DNA of 64,000 nucleotides, from positions 16,514 to 80,513 of the forward strand of contig JAIETR010000007.1 of the NCBI GenBank assembly GCA_019745075.1. Direction: 5' to 3'. A program made the position numbers and the translations under genes. Every line of letters begins with the position of its first letter. The first letter of the stretch is position 1. This stretch comes from Qipengyuania sp. (lineage in GTDB: Bacteria; Pseudomonadota; Alphaproteobacteria; Sphingomonadales; Sphingomonadaceae). The notes under the pieces were generated by a model. It worked only from the letters and a program-made list of their open reading frames with translations, did no database searches and was not told where the DNA came from. Of this stretch, positions 8,770 to 20,895 are shown piece after piece.

Positions 8770-9800
8770 TTCGCTTCCCTCTTGAGCAGCTCGCGCTTGA
8801 TATCGAGGCCATAGGCATAGCCGCCGAGATCGCCGCCGGTGCGGATCACGCGGTGGCAGGGGATCAGCACCGCGACATTGTTGCGCGCGTTGGCGCTGCC
8901 CGCGGCGCGGACCGCCCCCGGATTGCCCGCCGCCGCGGCGATCTCGGCATAGGTGCGGGTCTCGCCCGGGGGGATTGCGCGCAGCGCCTTCCAGCAGGCC
9001 TCCTGGAAGGCGGTGCCCTTCACGTCCAATGGGATGTGAGCGAAGTCGCCGGGCTGCTCGACGCTGGCGACGACTTCGGCGAGCAGCACCTCGAACGCCT
9101 CGCCGCCCTCGATCAGCCCGGCATTGGGGAAACGCCGCGCCAGCTCGCGCTCGCCTTCGTTGAACGAGAGGCGGCAAACGCCCTTGTCGGTGGCGGCGAC
9201 CAGCATCGCGCCGAGCGAGGTGGCCACCACCGCCCAATGGATCGTCACGCCCCTGCCGCCGTTCACCCAGGCGCTCGGCGCCATGCCCAGCTTCTCGCCA
9301 GCCGCTTCGTAGAACCGCGATGGCGCCGCGTAGCCGGCGTCATAGATCGCGCCGGTGACGGTCTCGCCCTGGGAGAGCGCATCCCTCGCCCGCTCCTCGC
9401 GCAGCGCGCGGGCGTAGGCGGCGGGCGAAAGCCCCGTGGAGCGCTTGAACAGCCGCTGGAAATGCGCGGCCGAATAGCCGGTGAGCTGCGCCAGCTCTTC
9501 GAGCGTGGGGGCCGCCTCGGTGGCGTGCCGAATCTCGTCGAGCGCGGCGAGCACTGCGGCTTCCTCGTTCGATTGCTGGCCCGGCGCGCAGCGCTTGCAG
9601 GCGCGCAGCCCCGCCGCCTCGGCCTCGGCCACGCCGGCGTAAAAGCGCACGTTCTCGCGCTTGGGCGGCCGGGCGGGACACGACGGGCGGCAATAGATGC
9701 CGGTCGAATGCACGCCGGTTAGGAACCGCCCGTCGAAGCGGCGGTCCTTGGCGAGCGCGATGGTCCAGCGCTCGTCGTCGGTGAGGCCGCGGTCGGTCAT
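8766..9800 (-). CDS. ada: Ada: bifunctional alkylation-response regulator / O6-methylguanine-DNA methyltransferase
   Basis: Product of 344 residues with the three-part Ada layout. The N-terminal zinc domain has Cys at about 37, 41, 68 and 71 (GIYCRPSCPAR, ACKRC). A central AraC-type helix-turn-helix (TGYSAAHFQRLFKRSTGLSP) follows, and the C-terminal methyltransferase domain carries the acceptor cysteine in IPCHRVI at about residue 315. In the family, methylation of the N-terminal cysteine by DNA phosphotriesters converts the protein into an activator, while the C-terminal domain repairs O6-methylguanine suicidally. AGGAAAG just upstream of the ATG at 9800 supports the start. The following PEP-mutase-like gene is translationally coupled. 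Confidence 0.93.
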   Translation of the reverse strand: MTDRGLTDDERWTIALAKDRRFDGRFLTGVHSTGIYCRPSCPARPPKRENVRFYAGVAEAEAAGLRACKRCAPGQQSNEEAAVLAALDEIRHATEAAPTLEELAQLTGYSAAHFQRLFKRSTGLSPAAYARALREERARDALSQGETVTGAIYDAGYAAPSRFYEAAGEKLGMAPSAWVNGGRGVTIHWAVVATSLGAMLVAATDKGVCRLSFNEGERELARRFPNAGLIEGGEAFEVLLAEVVASVEQPGDFAHIPLDVKGTAFQEACWKALRAIPPGETRTYAEIAAAAGNPGAVRAAGSANARNNVAVLIPCHRVIRTGGDLGGYAYGLDIKRELLKREAK

Positions 9801-9900
9801 GGTGTCTTCCTTTCCTCGCTTGCCCGCAAATATGCAACCGCCGGGGCCGCGCCGCATCCCGGCCCTTGCGGCCAATGTCGCGCGCGGCGATAGGCGGGCG

Positions 9901-11463
9901 ATGACGCGCCTCGTCCTCGCCCTGCTGATCCTGCTGGGAGCGCCGCTGCGCGCGGACCCCGGCGACATCGATGCCGCCGCGCGCGGAGTGGTGCGGGTGG
10001 TGATCGTGGGCCGCGACAGCGAGGGGGTGTTCCCGGTCAGCCACGGCACCGGCTTCGCGGTCGCCCCCGGGCGGATCGTCACCAATGCCCATGTCGTCCA
10101 GGACGCCGCCAAGGATGACGATCTGCGCGTCGCCATCGTCCCGCCCGAGAGCGGCGGCGCGGTGTTCGGGCGGATCGTGGCGATCGACGCGCGGCGCGAT
10201 CTCGCGCTCATCGCTTTCGAGAGTTCGGGCTCGGAATCGCTGCGCCTCCCCCCGCTGGCGCTGGCGGGCGGCGCGCCGCAGGACAGCGGCGAGGTCGCCG
10301 CGGTCGGCTACCCGATGAACGTCGACCGCGCGCAGGGGCTGTCGATCGAGGACATCTTCACCGCCCAGCCGCCGGTGAAAAGCCGTGGCTTCCTCTCGGG
10401 CTTCCGCCCCAGCCGCCAGTTCGACACCGTGCTCCACACCGCGCCGATCGCGCGCGGCAATTCGGGCGGGCCGCTGCTCGACGGCTGCGGGCGGGTGCTC
10501 GGCGTCAACAGCTTCGGCGCCGAGAGCGAGGGGGCCGACAGCGAGTTCTTCTTCGCGGTCTCGGCACGCGAGCTGGTGCCGTTCCTGCGCGCGCACGAGG
10601 TGACGCCCCGGATCAACGAGACGCCGTGCCGCAGCCTCGCGGATCTCGACGCCGACGAGCAGGCGCGCAGTATCAAGGAGCAGCAGGCCGCGCGCGCCGC
10701 CATGGAGGAGCGCGCCGCAACGCTGCGGACCAAGCGGGACCGAGCCCGCTTCGAAGCCGAAATGCGCGTACTGACCGAGCGCGACGACCGGCTGCTGGCA
10801 GCGATGGTGCTACTGCTGATCGCCACCGGGCTCGGCTGGTGGGCCTATGAAAAGCGCGAGCGGCTGGACGAGGCGGGCGCGAAATTGCCATTGCCGAAGG
10901 ACAACCGCATCGCCGCCGCGGGTGCGGGCGCGGCACTGCTGGGTGCGATCTTTCTCCAGCTCACCCGTCCGGGCATCGAGGAGATCGATCGCCTCTCGAG
11001 CGCCCCGCCGGGCGTGGGCGATGCCGGTGTGCCAGTCGCGCTGGACGGCGCGGAGGGCAAGCGGACCTTCATCTGTCGGCTCGACCCGCAGCGCAGCCGC
11101 GCGACCACCTCGGCGACCGACGACGTGCCGCTCGCCTGGTCGCCGAGCGGCTGCGTCAACGGCCGCACGCAATATGGCTTCTCGCAAGGCACCTGGAACC
11201 GCGTGCTGGTGCCCAACGACGACCAGGAGGTCTCGGTCAACAGCTTCGATCCGGCCCGCCGCGAGTTCCGCACCGAGCGCTATCTGCTCTCGCAGTCGGC
11301 GATGCAGCAGGCGCGCCAGGCGCGCGGAGCCTACAAGCCACCCCTGTGCGGCGGCAACGCCGCGGCGGCGACGCTGGGCGAGCAACAGCGCGCGGTGCTC
11401 GACGCCTTGCCCGCCAGGCCCAACGAGCGGCTGGTCTATGCCTGCGAGGCGACGACCAAGTGA
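9901..11463 (+). CDS. Membrane-anchored trypsin-like serine protease
   Basis: Product of 520 residues. A signal peptide (MTRLVLALLILLGAPLRA) is followed by a trypsin/Deg-like domain with His64 (TNAHVV), Asp100 (ARRDLAL) and Ser188 (ARGNSGGPL). Residues about 250-297 are Glu/Arg/Ala-rich and probably form a coiled coil. Two hydrophobic segments follow at about 299-316 and 337-353, then a 150-residue tail with several cysteines and no domain I recognise. No PDZ domain is seen, unlike DegP. Topology predicts the protease domain in the periplasm. Its substrate is unknown; it lies just upstream of the ATP synthase operon but 140 bp separate them. Confidence 0.85.
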   Translation: MTRLVLALLILLGAPLRADPGDIDAAARGVVRVVIVGRDSEGVFPVSHGTGFAVAPGRIVTNAHVVQDAAKDDDLRVAIVPPESGGAVFGRIVAIDARRDLALIAFESSGSESLRLPPLALAGGAPQDSGEVAAVGYPMNVDRAQGLSIEDIFTAQPPVKSRGFLSGFRPSRQFDTVLHTAPIARGNSGGPLLDGCGRVLGVNSFGAESEGADSEFFFAVSARELVPFLRAHEVTPRINETPCRSLADLDADEQARSIKEQQAARAAMEERAATLRTKRDRARFEAEMRVLTERDDRLLAAMVLLLIATGLGWWAYEKRERLDEAGAKLPLPKDNRIAAAGAGAALLGAIFLQLTRPGIEEIDRLSSAPPGVGDAGVPVALDGAEGKRTFICRLDPQRSRATTSATDDVPLAWSPSGCVNGRTQYGFSQGTWNRVLVPNDDQEVSVNSFDPARREFRTERYLLSQSAMQQARQARGAYKPPLCGGNAAAATLGEQQRAVLDALPARPNERLVYACEATTK

Positions 11464-11484
11464 ACTGCGCGGGTCTCCACCCCG

Positions 11485-11513
11485 TTGCAATCGCCAGGAC
11501 TCGCTGCTAGGCG
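11485..11513 (+). promoter_or_regulatory. Candidate sigma70 promoter of the atp operon
   Basis: TTGCAA (11485-11490), 17 bases, then TAGGCG (11508-11513). The -35 is good and the -10 weak; it lies about 90 bp upstream of atpH in the only sizeable gap before the operon. Inference only. Confidence 0.3.
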
Positions 11514-11603
11514 CGCGCCAGCCATCGCCGGGGTGCCGCAAGCGCGCCCTGTTCCGGCCGGCAGCACATCGCCAATCCCAGCGAACCCAAGAGGACGTGA
11601 CGC

Positions 11604-12158
11604 GTGGACATTTCCGCCGGTATTCGGGCTAGCCTGGCAGGGCGCTACGCTTCCGCGCTGTTCGACCTGGCCAGCGAGAACGGGACCGTCACCGCCGTCG
11701 AATCGGATCTGGAGACGCTGTCCAAAGCACTCGCCGAATCGCCCGAGTTCACCGCGCTGACCACCAGCCCCAAGGTCGGCCGCGGCGATGCCCGGAAGAC
11801 CATCGCCGCGCTCGCCAGGGCGATGAGGCTGTCGCCGCTGACCGCCAATTTCCTCGGCGTGCTGGCGCGGAATCGCCGGCTGGCACAGCTTCCCGCGGTC
11901 ATCCGCGCCTTCCGCACCATCGCCGCCGCCCAGCGCGGCGAGGTCACCGCCGAAGTCACCAGCGCCCATGCGCTGACCGACAGCCAGATCGAGACGCTGC
12001 GCAGTAAGCTCACCGCGCGCGAAGGCCGCACCGTCAAGCTCACCACCCGCACCGACCCCGACCTCCTCGGCGGGCTCGTGGTCACGCTGGGTTCGAAGCG
12101 CATCGACGCCTCGATCCGCACCCGTCTCAACACCCTCGCCCAGGCCATGAAGGCCTGA
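11604..12158 (+). CDS. atpH: F1 ATP synthase delta subunit
   Basis: Product of 184 residues, usual for alphaproteobacterial AtpH. The N-terminal [11 protein letters not shown] and the C-terminal pattern [17 protein letters not shown] stretch ([20 protein letters not shown]) with ASIRTRL are family hallmarks. The delta subunit clamps the top of F1 to the peripheral stalk of F0. Start is GTG at 11604 with AAGAGGA about 9 bases upstream. First gene of an F1-only operon (H-A-G-D-C); F0 genes are not in the window, which is normal for this group. Confidence 0.95.
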   Translation: MDISAGIRASLAGRYASALFDLASENGTVTAVESDLETLSKALAESPEFTALTTSPKVGRGDARKTIAALARAMRLSPLTANFLGVLARNRRLAQLPAVIRAFRTIAAAQRGEVTAEVTSAHALTDSQIETLRSKLTAREGRTVKLTTRTDPDLLGGLVVTLGSKRIDASIRTRLNTLAQAMKA

Positions 12159-12179
12159 GGCCCCTCGCCCTGACTATAG

Positions 12180-13721
<1,542 letters not shown>

Positions 13722-13726
13722 GAAAG

Positions 13727-13748
13727 CCCCTCCCCTTCAGGGGAGGGG
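13727..13748. repeat. GC-rich perfect hairpin between atpA and atpG
   Basis: CCCCTCCCCT and AGGGGAGGGG form a 10-bp perfect stem around a 2-base centre. There is no T tract, so it is not an obvious terminator; it may be an RNA-processing or stability element, or the remnant of the CCCCTCCC-type repeat seen at 39052-39195. It lies 22 bp ahead of the atpG start. Confidence 0.7.
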
Positions 13749-13769
13749 TGAGACTGGAGACAAGTTCGA

Positions 13770-14651
13770 GTGGCTTCGCTCAAAGAACTGAAAAACCGGA
13801 TCAAGTCGGTCAAGTCGACGCAGAAGATCACCAAGGCGAAGCAGATGGTCGCCGCGGCGAAGCTGCGCCGCGCGCAGGCCGCCGCCGAGGCCGCGCGCCC
13901 CTATTCGCAGCGGTTGGCGAAGGTAATGGGCTCGCTTGCCGGCAAGGTCGCCGGAGACAGCGCGCCGCTGCTGCTGCGCGGCACCGGCAAGGACGAGCGG
14001 CATCTGCTGGTGGTGGTCAACACCGACAAGGGCCTGTGCGGCGGGCTCAACGCCAATATCGTCAAGGCCGCCAAGGTGAAGGCGCGCGAGCTGATCGCCG
14101 CGGGCCGGCAGGTCGATTTCTACCTCGTCGGCCGCAAGGGCCGCGCCCCGATCAAGCGCGATTATGCCCGCCAGGTGAAACAGGAATACGACACCAGCGC
14201 CGTGCGCCAGCTCGGCTTCACCGAGGCCGAGGCGATCGCCGGGGAGCTGGTAGCGATGTTCGCGGCGGGCAAGTTCGACATCGCTCACCTCGTCTATCCC
14301 GTGTTCAAGAGCGCGCTGGCGCAGGACCCGACCGTGGTGCAGCTCCTGCCGGTGCCCGCTCGGCAAGTCGCTGCCGACGCCGTTCCCGCTTCGGACGCGG
14401 TGGTCGAATACGAGCCCGACGAGGAGACGATCCTCGGCGAGCTGCTGCCGCGCTACGTCCGCACCAGGCTGTTCACCGCGCTGCTCGAGCGCGAGGCCAG
14501 CGAGCAGGGCGCCAGCATGACCGCGATGGACAACGCCACGCGCAACGCCGGCGACCTGATCAACAAGCTGACCATCCAGTACAACCGCAGCCGCCAGGCC
14601 GCGATCACCACCGAGCTCATCGAAATCATCGCCGGCGCCGAAGCACTCTAA
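13770..14651 (+). CDS. atpG: F1 ATP synthase gamma subunit
   Basis: Product of 293 residues. Begins with GTG at 13770: [20 protein letters not shown], the classic gamma N-terminal helix, and ends with [15 protein letters not shown], the C-terminal helix that reaches into the alpha-beta hexamer. The central rotor shaft couples F0 rotation to catalysis. The next gene, a small lipoprotein, starts 14 bp downstream. Confidence 0.97.
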   Translation: MASLKELKNRIKSVKSTQKITKAKQMVAAAKLRRAQAAAEAARPYSQRLAKVMGSLAGKVAGDSAPLLLRGTGKDERHLLVVVNTDKGLCGGLNANIVKAAKVKARELIAAGRQVDFYLVGRKGRAPIKRDYARQVKQEYDTSAVRQLGFTEAEAIAGELVAMFAAGKFDIAHLVYPVFKSALAQDPTVVQLLPVPARQVAADAVPASDAVVEYEPDEETILGELLPRYVRTRLFTALLEREASEQGASMTAMDNATRNAGDLINKLTIQYNRSRQAAITTELIEIIAGAEAL

Positions 14652-14665
14652 GGGTCATTGCCACT

Positions 14666-16511
<1,846 letters not shown>

Positions 16512-16520
16512 TTCATGGCC

Positions 16521-16692
16521 CTCTCCCCCCTTCGGCTGGCTGGCAAAGCCAGCCGCTCAGGACAGGCTTGCGGGAGAGGGTTGGGAGAGGGGTCCGGAGC
16601 TCAGCTCCGGCCTCGCCCCCTCTCGACTTCGACTAAGGCCTGCTGGCGCAGGCCCAAGTCTCCGTATCTCTCCCGCGAGGGGAGAGAGAGAT
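16521..16692. repeat. Cluster of GC-rich hairpins between atpD and atpC
   Basis: The spacer holds three perfect 7-bp stems: 16534-16554 (GGCTGGC / GCCAGCC), 16594-16610 (CCGGAGC / GCTCCGG) and 16637-16654 (GGCCTGC / GCAGGCC). They are bracketed by CTCTCCC / GGGAGAGGG-type sequences at both ends, able to pair over the whole length. It looks like an inserted mosaic repeat rather than a terminator, since atpC follows in the same direction. Confidence 0.7.
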
Positions 16693-16701
16693 GAGGTACA
16701 C

Positions 16702-16959
16702 ATGTCCCTGCACTTCGAACTCGTCACGCCCGAAAAGCTCGTCCGCTCGGACGAGGTCTACATGGTCGTCGTCCCCGGCAGCGAGGGCGAAGAGGGCGTG
16801 CTGGAGGGCCACGCGCCCTATATGACCACGATGAAGGACGGCATGCTCAAGGTCTACAAGACCGAAGGTGCGCAGCCCGAGGAGATCGCGGTGCGCGGCG
16901 GTTTCGCCGAGGTCGCGCCCGGCGGCCTCACCGTTCTCGCCGAACACGTCGACAGCTGA
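16702..16959 (+). CDS. atpC: F1 ATP synthase epsilon subunit, short form
   Basis: Product of 85 residues: [29 protein letters not shown] and [19 protein letters not shown] are typical of the N-terminal beta-sandwich. The C-terminal two-helix domain, which inhibits ATP hydrolysis in many bacteria (family length about 130-140), is missing; the frame closes normally after AEHVDS. Short epsilon forms occur in alphaproteobacteria, so this may be native rather than truncated. It is separated from atpD by repeats. Confidence 0.93.
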   Translation: MSLHFELVTPEKLVRSDEVYMVVVPGSEGEEGVLEGHAPYMTTMKDGMLKVYKTEGAQPEEIAVRGGFAEVAPGGLTVLAEHVDS

Positions 16960-17042
16960 TCCGGGCCTCCGCCGATTGCAAATCGCGCGTTAACCATATC
17001 GCTTGACGATGGCTTGACCGTGCCGGGCGCATCGTCGCCCGC

Positions 17043-17573
17043 ATGCTCAGCCATGCGCTCCACGCCATATTCGCCGACAGCGCCGACCAGCGCGCCTCCG
17101 ACCGCCGCGTGCTCAGGCTCGAGGCGCGGGTCGCCACCGAGACCGGCGAAAGCGGACTCCAGGTCCACAACCTCTCGCGCACGGGCCTCCTTCTCGGAGG
17201 CGCCGCCGGCGTCGCGGCGGGGTCGGAGATCGAGGTCGAACTGCCCGGCGGCACCAGCCACCGCGCGCAAGTGGTGTGGGCGGACGAGGCCCTGTTCGGC
17301 TGTCGTTTCACAAAGGCCCTGACCCGGGCGCAGCTCGGCGCCGCGCTGTTGCGCTCCGCTCCGCGGGAGCCCGCCCCCGATGCCGCGCCGAGGCCGCTCA
17401 CGCCGGCCGAAGCCCTGGCCAGGCTGCGCGAACATTGGGACGAGGAGCCCGAACCGGCGAACGTCCTCGCGAGCGAGCGCAAGCTCCCGCTCGGGACGCG
17501 GATGTGGGCGATCGCCGGATTGGGCCTGACCGGCTGGGCAGTGCCCGCCGTCGCGGTCTGGATGTTCTGGTAA
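17043..17573 (+). CDS. PilZ-domain protein with C-terminal membrane anchor
   Basis: Product of 176 residues. The N-terminal half has an Arg pair (ASDRRVLRL) and NLSRTGLLLGG, matching the RxxxR and D/NxSxxG c-di-GMP-binding motifs of PilZ, followed by beta-strand-like EIEVELPGG and AQVVWADEALFGCRF. Residues about 157-175 (AIAGLGLTGWAVPAVAVWMF) form one membrane helix at the very C-terminus. Probable c-di-GMP receptor at the inner membrane; its partner is unknown. The gene is convergent with the L,D-transpeptidase and ends directly beside it. Confidence 0.75.
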   Translation: MLSHALHAIFADSADQRASDRRVLRLEARVATETGESGLQVHNLSRTGLLLGGAAGVAAGSEIEVELPGGTSHRAQVVWADEALFGCRFTKALTRAQLGAALLRSAPREPAPDAAPRPLTPAEALARLREHWDEEPEPANVLASERKLPLGTRMWAIAGLGLTGWAVPAVAVWMFW

Positions 17574-18251
17574 TCAGGCCCCGGCGGAACCGCCGATCAC
17601 CTCGACGATGTCGCCTTCCCGGGCGACCTCGAACAGCTTCTCCGCGAATTCCACCGGCACGCCGATGCAGCCGTTGGTCGCCTTGCCCATGCTGACCGAA
17701 CTGCCGTGCAGCGCCACCCCGTCGTCGCGCAGCCACAGCGAGAAGGGCATCGGCGCGTCATAGGTGAGCGAACGATGGTCGCGCGTCTTGCCGAGGATCG
17801 GCAACTTCCCGCGCGGTGTCTCCTTGCCCTCGACCCCGTAGACGATGACCGCGGTTCCGATCTCGTCCGCCCCCTGGAACACCGAGACGAGCTGGCGTTC
17901 GAGATCGACGCGGACCGCGATCCTGCCGGCGGGCACCGCCTTGTCGTCCCACCGCCACTCGCCGTGATCGAGCTTGCCGCCGGTCGCGAGGATCGATCGC
18001 GTTCCGGCGGGGATCAGGCCCCGCCGCGCCGCCTCGCGGCCTTCCACGGGGCGCAGAAACACCCGGTTCGGGCTCGCCCCCGCGAACGCTGGCGGCGCCG
18101 CCTCCGCGGCGGCGCGGGCGGTCGGCCGGATGAGCAGGCGATCGCCCCGGACGATGGCCCCGATGGTCACCGCCGCCAAAACCGCGAAGAGGAATAGTGT
18201 GACAGCCGCCTTGCGCCAGGACGGATACGGCTGTTCAGGCGGTCGCGACAC
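17574..18251 (-). CDS. L,D-transpeptidase (YkuD domain)
   Basis: Product of 225 residues with an N-terminal membrane segment (about residues 15-35) and a YkuD catalytic domain. The active-site stretch LHGSSVSMGKATNGCIGVP gives His about 182 and catalytic Cys about 195. IAVRVDLERQLVSVFQG is the usual start of the domain. Such enzymes make 3-3 peptidoglycan crosslinks or attach proteins to peptidoglycan in the periplasm. The start is GTG at 18251, overlapping the end of the upstream PEP-CTERM gene by 17 bp, so the two are likely one operon. Confidence 0.85.
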   Translation of the reverse strand: MSRPPEQPYPSWRKAAVTLFLFAVLAAVTIGAIVRGDRLLIRPTARAAAEAAPPAFAGASPNRVFLRPVEGREAARRGLIPAGTRSILATGGKLDHGEWRWDDKAVPAGRIAVRVDLERQLVSVFQGADEIGTAVIVYGVEGKETPRGKLPILGKTRDHRSLTYDAPMPFSLWLRDDGVALHGSSVSMGKATNGCIGVPVEFAEKLFEVAREGDIVEVIGGSAGA

Positions 18252-18915
18252 GCCGCCTGCGACGCATCGCGCCCCCAGTCAGTCCGAAGCCCGCGATCAG
18301 CAGGAGCCAGGTCGAGGGTTCCGGGATCGGACCAGCCGGTGGAACCGGCGGAACTGGCGGCGGAGCGATCACGCCCCCGCCGCCGGGCGTTCCGGGGGGT
18401 ATCGTGCCCCCCGATCCACCCGGAACGAAGATCGGCAACCCGCCGATTATCGGCAAGGGGCCACCGCCGAAATCGATGGGCGGACCGGCGCCAGGCGCCG
18501 CTCCCGGCGCGGCGGCGATCGGCACACCGGCCAGGCCCGGAGCGAGGAAATCGTTCGGAAAGCCGCCCGGTCCGATCGGACCCGAGGTGGGCACCGGACC
18601 TTCCGGACCCACCGAGGCGCCCTGGACGGAGGCCACGGGATTGCCCAAGCCGGGCGCTCCCGCCGCGGGCCCCGCCACGCCGGCAACGGGAGCCAGCGAA
18701 AATCGTGTTTTGCCCTTGAGAGCGACGCCGCCGATCCGGGCCCCTGGCGAGCGGGCCGCGAGTTCCGCAAGCGCGGCGCTTCCGCCAAGGGCTCGCGAGA
18801 GCCCCTGGGGCAACTCGGTCGCCAACACCAGGGTTGCGGCTGCAACAGTCAGCGCGAGGCCGACCAGCTTGCGTTTCCCGATATCGCGACCCGCTGTTTT
18901 GCGACGAGCGGTCAT
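18235..18915 (-). CDS. Pro/Gly-rich PEP-CTERM protein
   Basis: Product of 226 residues. N-terminal positively charged segment and a membrane/signal helix (KLVGLALTVAAATLVLAT), then a long low-complexity region rich in Gly, Pro and Ala (about residues 70-190, e.g. PPIDFGGGPLPIIGGLPIF), and a terminal PIPEPSTWLLLIAGFGL with Arg-rich tail: a PEP-CTERM signal. No enzymatic motif. Probable exported, exosortase-processed surface or matrix protein. It is divergent from the VanZ-like gene across a 201-bp gap and overlaps the L,D-transpeptidase gene. Upstream AGGCTCA supports the ATG at 18915. Confidence 0.75.
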   Translation of the reverse strand: MTARRKTAGRDIGKRKLVGLALTVAAATLVLATELPQGLSRALGGSAALAELAARSPGARIGGVALKGKTRFSLAPVAGVAGPAAGAPGLGNPVASVQGASVGPEGPVPTSGPIGPGGFPNDFLAPGLAGVPIAAAPGAAPGAGPPIDFGGGPLPIIGGLPIFVPGGSGGTIPPGTPGGGGVIAPPPVPPVPPAGPIPEPSTWLLLIAGFGLTGGAMRRRRRVATA

Positions 18916-19116
18916 TGAGCCTGCTTTTTGCACGTTATAGCGTATTAACATGACTATTGCCAAATTGGTTCCTCGGCGGCGGCTATGACGATGGAAAACC
19001 GGGCAATCTGTTCGGATTCGGGACGATTTGAACTCAGGCTTCCTCGATCTGTTGCCAAGGTGCCACAGGCTCGTTTCCCCATTGACCCGGACCTCAAGCC
19101 TGGGAATGGATAGCCG
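18916..19116. other. Intergenic region between divergent PEP-CTERM and VanZ-like genes
   Basis: About 200 bp that should contain both divergent promoters. It is visibly richer in A/T than the flanks near 18930-18970. I see no convincing motif or hairpin. Confidence 0.4.
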
Positions 19117-19464
19117 ATGCAGCGCGCGGCCCGTATCGCCTTGGTATTTGCCGCCTTTATATCCTTCGTGATGGCCGCGGTGCCGCACCCGCCTCACATA
19201 CCCGGCCAGCCATCGGACAAGATCATGCACATGCTGGCGTTCGCCACGCTCGGCGGCTTGGCGGCCTATGGTTTTCGCTCCCGATCGATCGGGCTGCTGT
19301 TCCTGGGATTGAGCGGGTTCGGCGCCCTGATCGAGCTCGTCCAGGCGATTCCGATCCTCGATCGGGACAGCGACATCGCCGACCTCGCGGTCGATATGGC
19401 GGCGGCGTTTGCGGCTCTGGCGGTGGTGCGGTGGCGGGTGGCCCGGCGCGGGCGGCAATCGTGA
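19117..19464 (+). CDS. VanZ-like small membrane protein
   Basis: Product of 115 residues with about four hydrophobic segments. The VanZ pattern is visible: SDKIMHMLAFATLGGLAAYG (DKxxHxxAF), an E in LIELVQAIPILDR, and DSDIADLAVDMAAA in place of the usual R-DxxDxxAN. VanZ-like proteins are poorly understood; some belong to teicoplanin resistance and some lie near exosortase systems. Placement beside a PEP-CTERM gene fits the latter, but that is inference. Confidence 0.75.
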   Translation: MQRAARIALVFAAFISFVMAAVPHPPHIPGQPSDKIMHMLAFATLGGLAAYGFRSRSIGLLFLGLSGFGALIELVQAIPILDRDSDIADLAVDMAAAFAALAVVRWRVARRGRQS

Positions 19465-19479
19465 TGCCGCGCACCCCCG

Positions 19480-20847
19480 TCAGCCGCCTTTGTCCGCCTT
19501 TTTCTTCTTCATCGCATCGTGAAAGCGGTCGGCCCAGCCCGGTTTCACCAGTTGCTCGCCGCGGACCATGCGCAGCTCGCCCGCCGCGACGTCTCTGCTG
19601 ACCGTGCTGCCCGCCGCGACGATCGCGTCGGCGCCGATGCTGACCGGCGCGACCAGCGCGCTGTTCGAGCCGATGAAGGCCCGCTCGCCGATCGTGGTCT
19701 TGTGCTTGAAATAGCCGTCGTAATTGCAGGTGATGGTGCCCGCGCCGATGTTCGCACCCGCGCCCACTTCGGCATCGCCGAGATAGGTCAGATGGCTCGC
19801 CTTGGCGCCGGCATGGAGCACCGCGTTCTTCACCTCGACGAAATTGCCGACGAAAGCGTCCTCCTCGAGCACCGCACCGGGCCGGAGCCGGGCAAACGGG
19901 CCGACCTGCGCACCGGGATGGACCTCGCAGCCTTCGAGATGGCTGAACGCCCTGATGCGGACATTGTCGTGCACCGTCACCCCGGGGCCGAAGACGACGT
20001 TGGGCTCGATGGTGACATCGCGCCCGAGCCTGGTGTCGTAGCTGAAGAACACCGTCTCGGGCGCGCGCAGCGAAGCGCCCTCGGCCATCGCCTCCTCGCG
20101 GCGGAGCTGCTGCCACCGCGCCTCGGCGGCGGCGAGCTCGCCGCGCGAATTGATGCCGGTTACCTCGTCGGGCCGGTCGGTGACGACGACCGCGCTCGCG
20201 CGTCCTTCGTCGCGCGCGACATTGACGATGTCCACCAGGTAGTATTCGCCCTGCGCGTTGGCGTTGCCGACGCGCGAAAGCAGGTCGAACAGGTCGTGCG
20301 CGCGCACCGCCATCAGGCCCGAGTTGCACAGCCGGCACGCGCGCTCCTCCTCGCTGGCGTCCTTGAACTCGACCATCTTGGCGATCCGGCCCGCCGTGTC
20401 GGCGATGATCCGGCCATAGTGCCCCGCATCGTCCGGCTCGAAGCCGAGCACCACCACCGCCGGCGCGTCAGCGGCGTGAAGCCGCGCGAGCATGGCTTCG
20501 AGCATCGCCGCGCGCACGAACGGCACGTCGCCGTAAAGCACCAGCACGTCGCCTCCGAAACCTTCGAGCGCGGCCGCGGCCTGCTGGACCGCGTGGCCGG
20601 TTCCCAGCTGCGGCTCCTGCACCGCGAGCGTCGCGCGGTCCCCCACCGCCCGCTCGAGCTGATCCCGGCAATGCCCCGCCACCAGCACCGTCCTGCCTGG
20701 GCGAAGCTCGTCGACACTGGCCAGGAGATGGTCGAGCATGGCCCGTCCGGCGATCGGATGGAGCACCTTGTGAAGGTCGCTCTTCATGCGCGTGCCCTGG
20801 CCGGCGGCAAGGATCACGGCGGCGAATTCTCGGGTCGCGGCGGTCAT
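19480..20847 (-). CDS. glmU: Bifunctional GlmU: glucosamine-1-phosphate acetyltransferase / UDP-GlcNAc pyrophosphorylase
   Basis: Product of 455 residues, full length. The N-terminal uridyltransferase domain has AVILAAGQGTRMKSDLHKVL, and the C-terminal left-handed beta-helix acetyltransferase domain has hexapeptide repeats with GNFVEVKNAVL, SHLTYLGDAEVG and NIGAGTITCNYDG. It makes UDP-GlcNAc for peptidoglycan and lipopolysaccharide in the cytosol. Divergent from gph with 48 bp between starts. Confidence 0.97.
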   Translation of the reverse strand: MTAATREFAAVILAAGQGTRMKSDLHKVLHPIAGRAMLDHLLASVDELRPGRTVLVAGHCRDQLERAVGDRATLAVQEPQLGTGHAVQQAAAALEGFGGDVLVLYGDVPFVRAAMLEAMLARLHAADAPAVVVLGFEPDDAGHYGRIIADTAGRIAKMVEFKDASEEERACRLCNSGLMAVRAHDLFDLLSRVGNANAQGEYYLVDIVNVARDEGRASAVVVTDRPDEVTGINSRGELAAAEARWQQLRREEAMAEGASLRAPETVFFSYDTRLGRDVTIEPNVVFGPGVTVHDNVRIRAFSHLEGCEVHPGAQVGPFARLRPGAVLEEDAFVGNFVEVKNAVLHAGAKASHLTYLGDAEVGAGANIGAGTITCNYDGYFKHKTTIGERAFIGSNSALVAPVSIGADAIVAAGSTVSRDVAAGELRMVRGEQLVKPGWADRFHDAMKKKKADKGG

Positions 20848-20895
20848 GCCGCGCGCTCTGCCACCGTTCGCTTGCGGATTGAAGCGGCAACGCGC

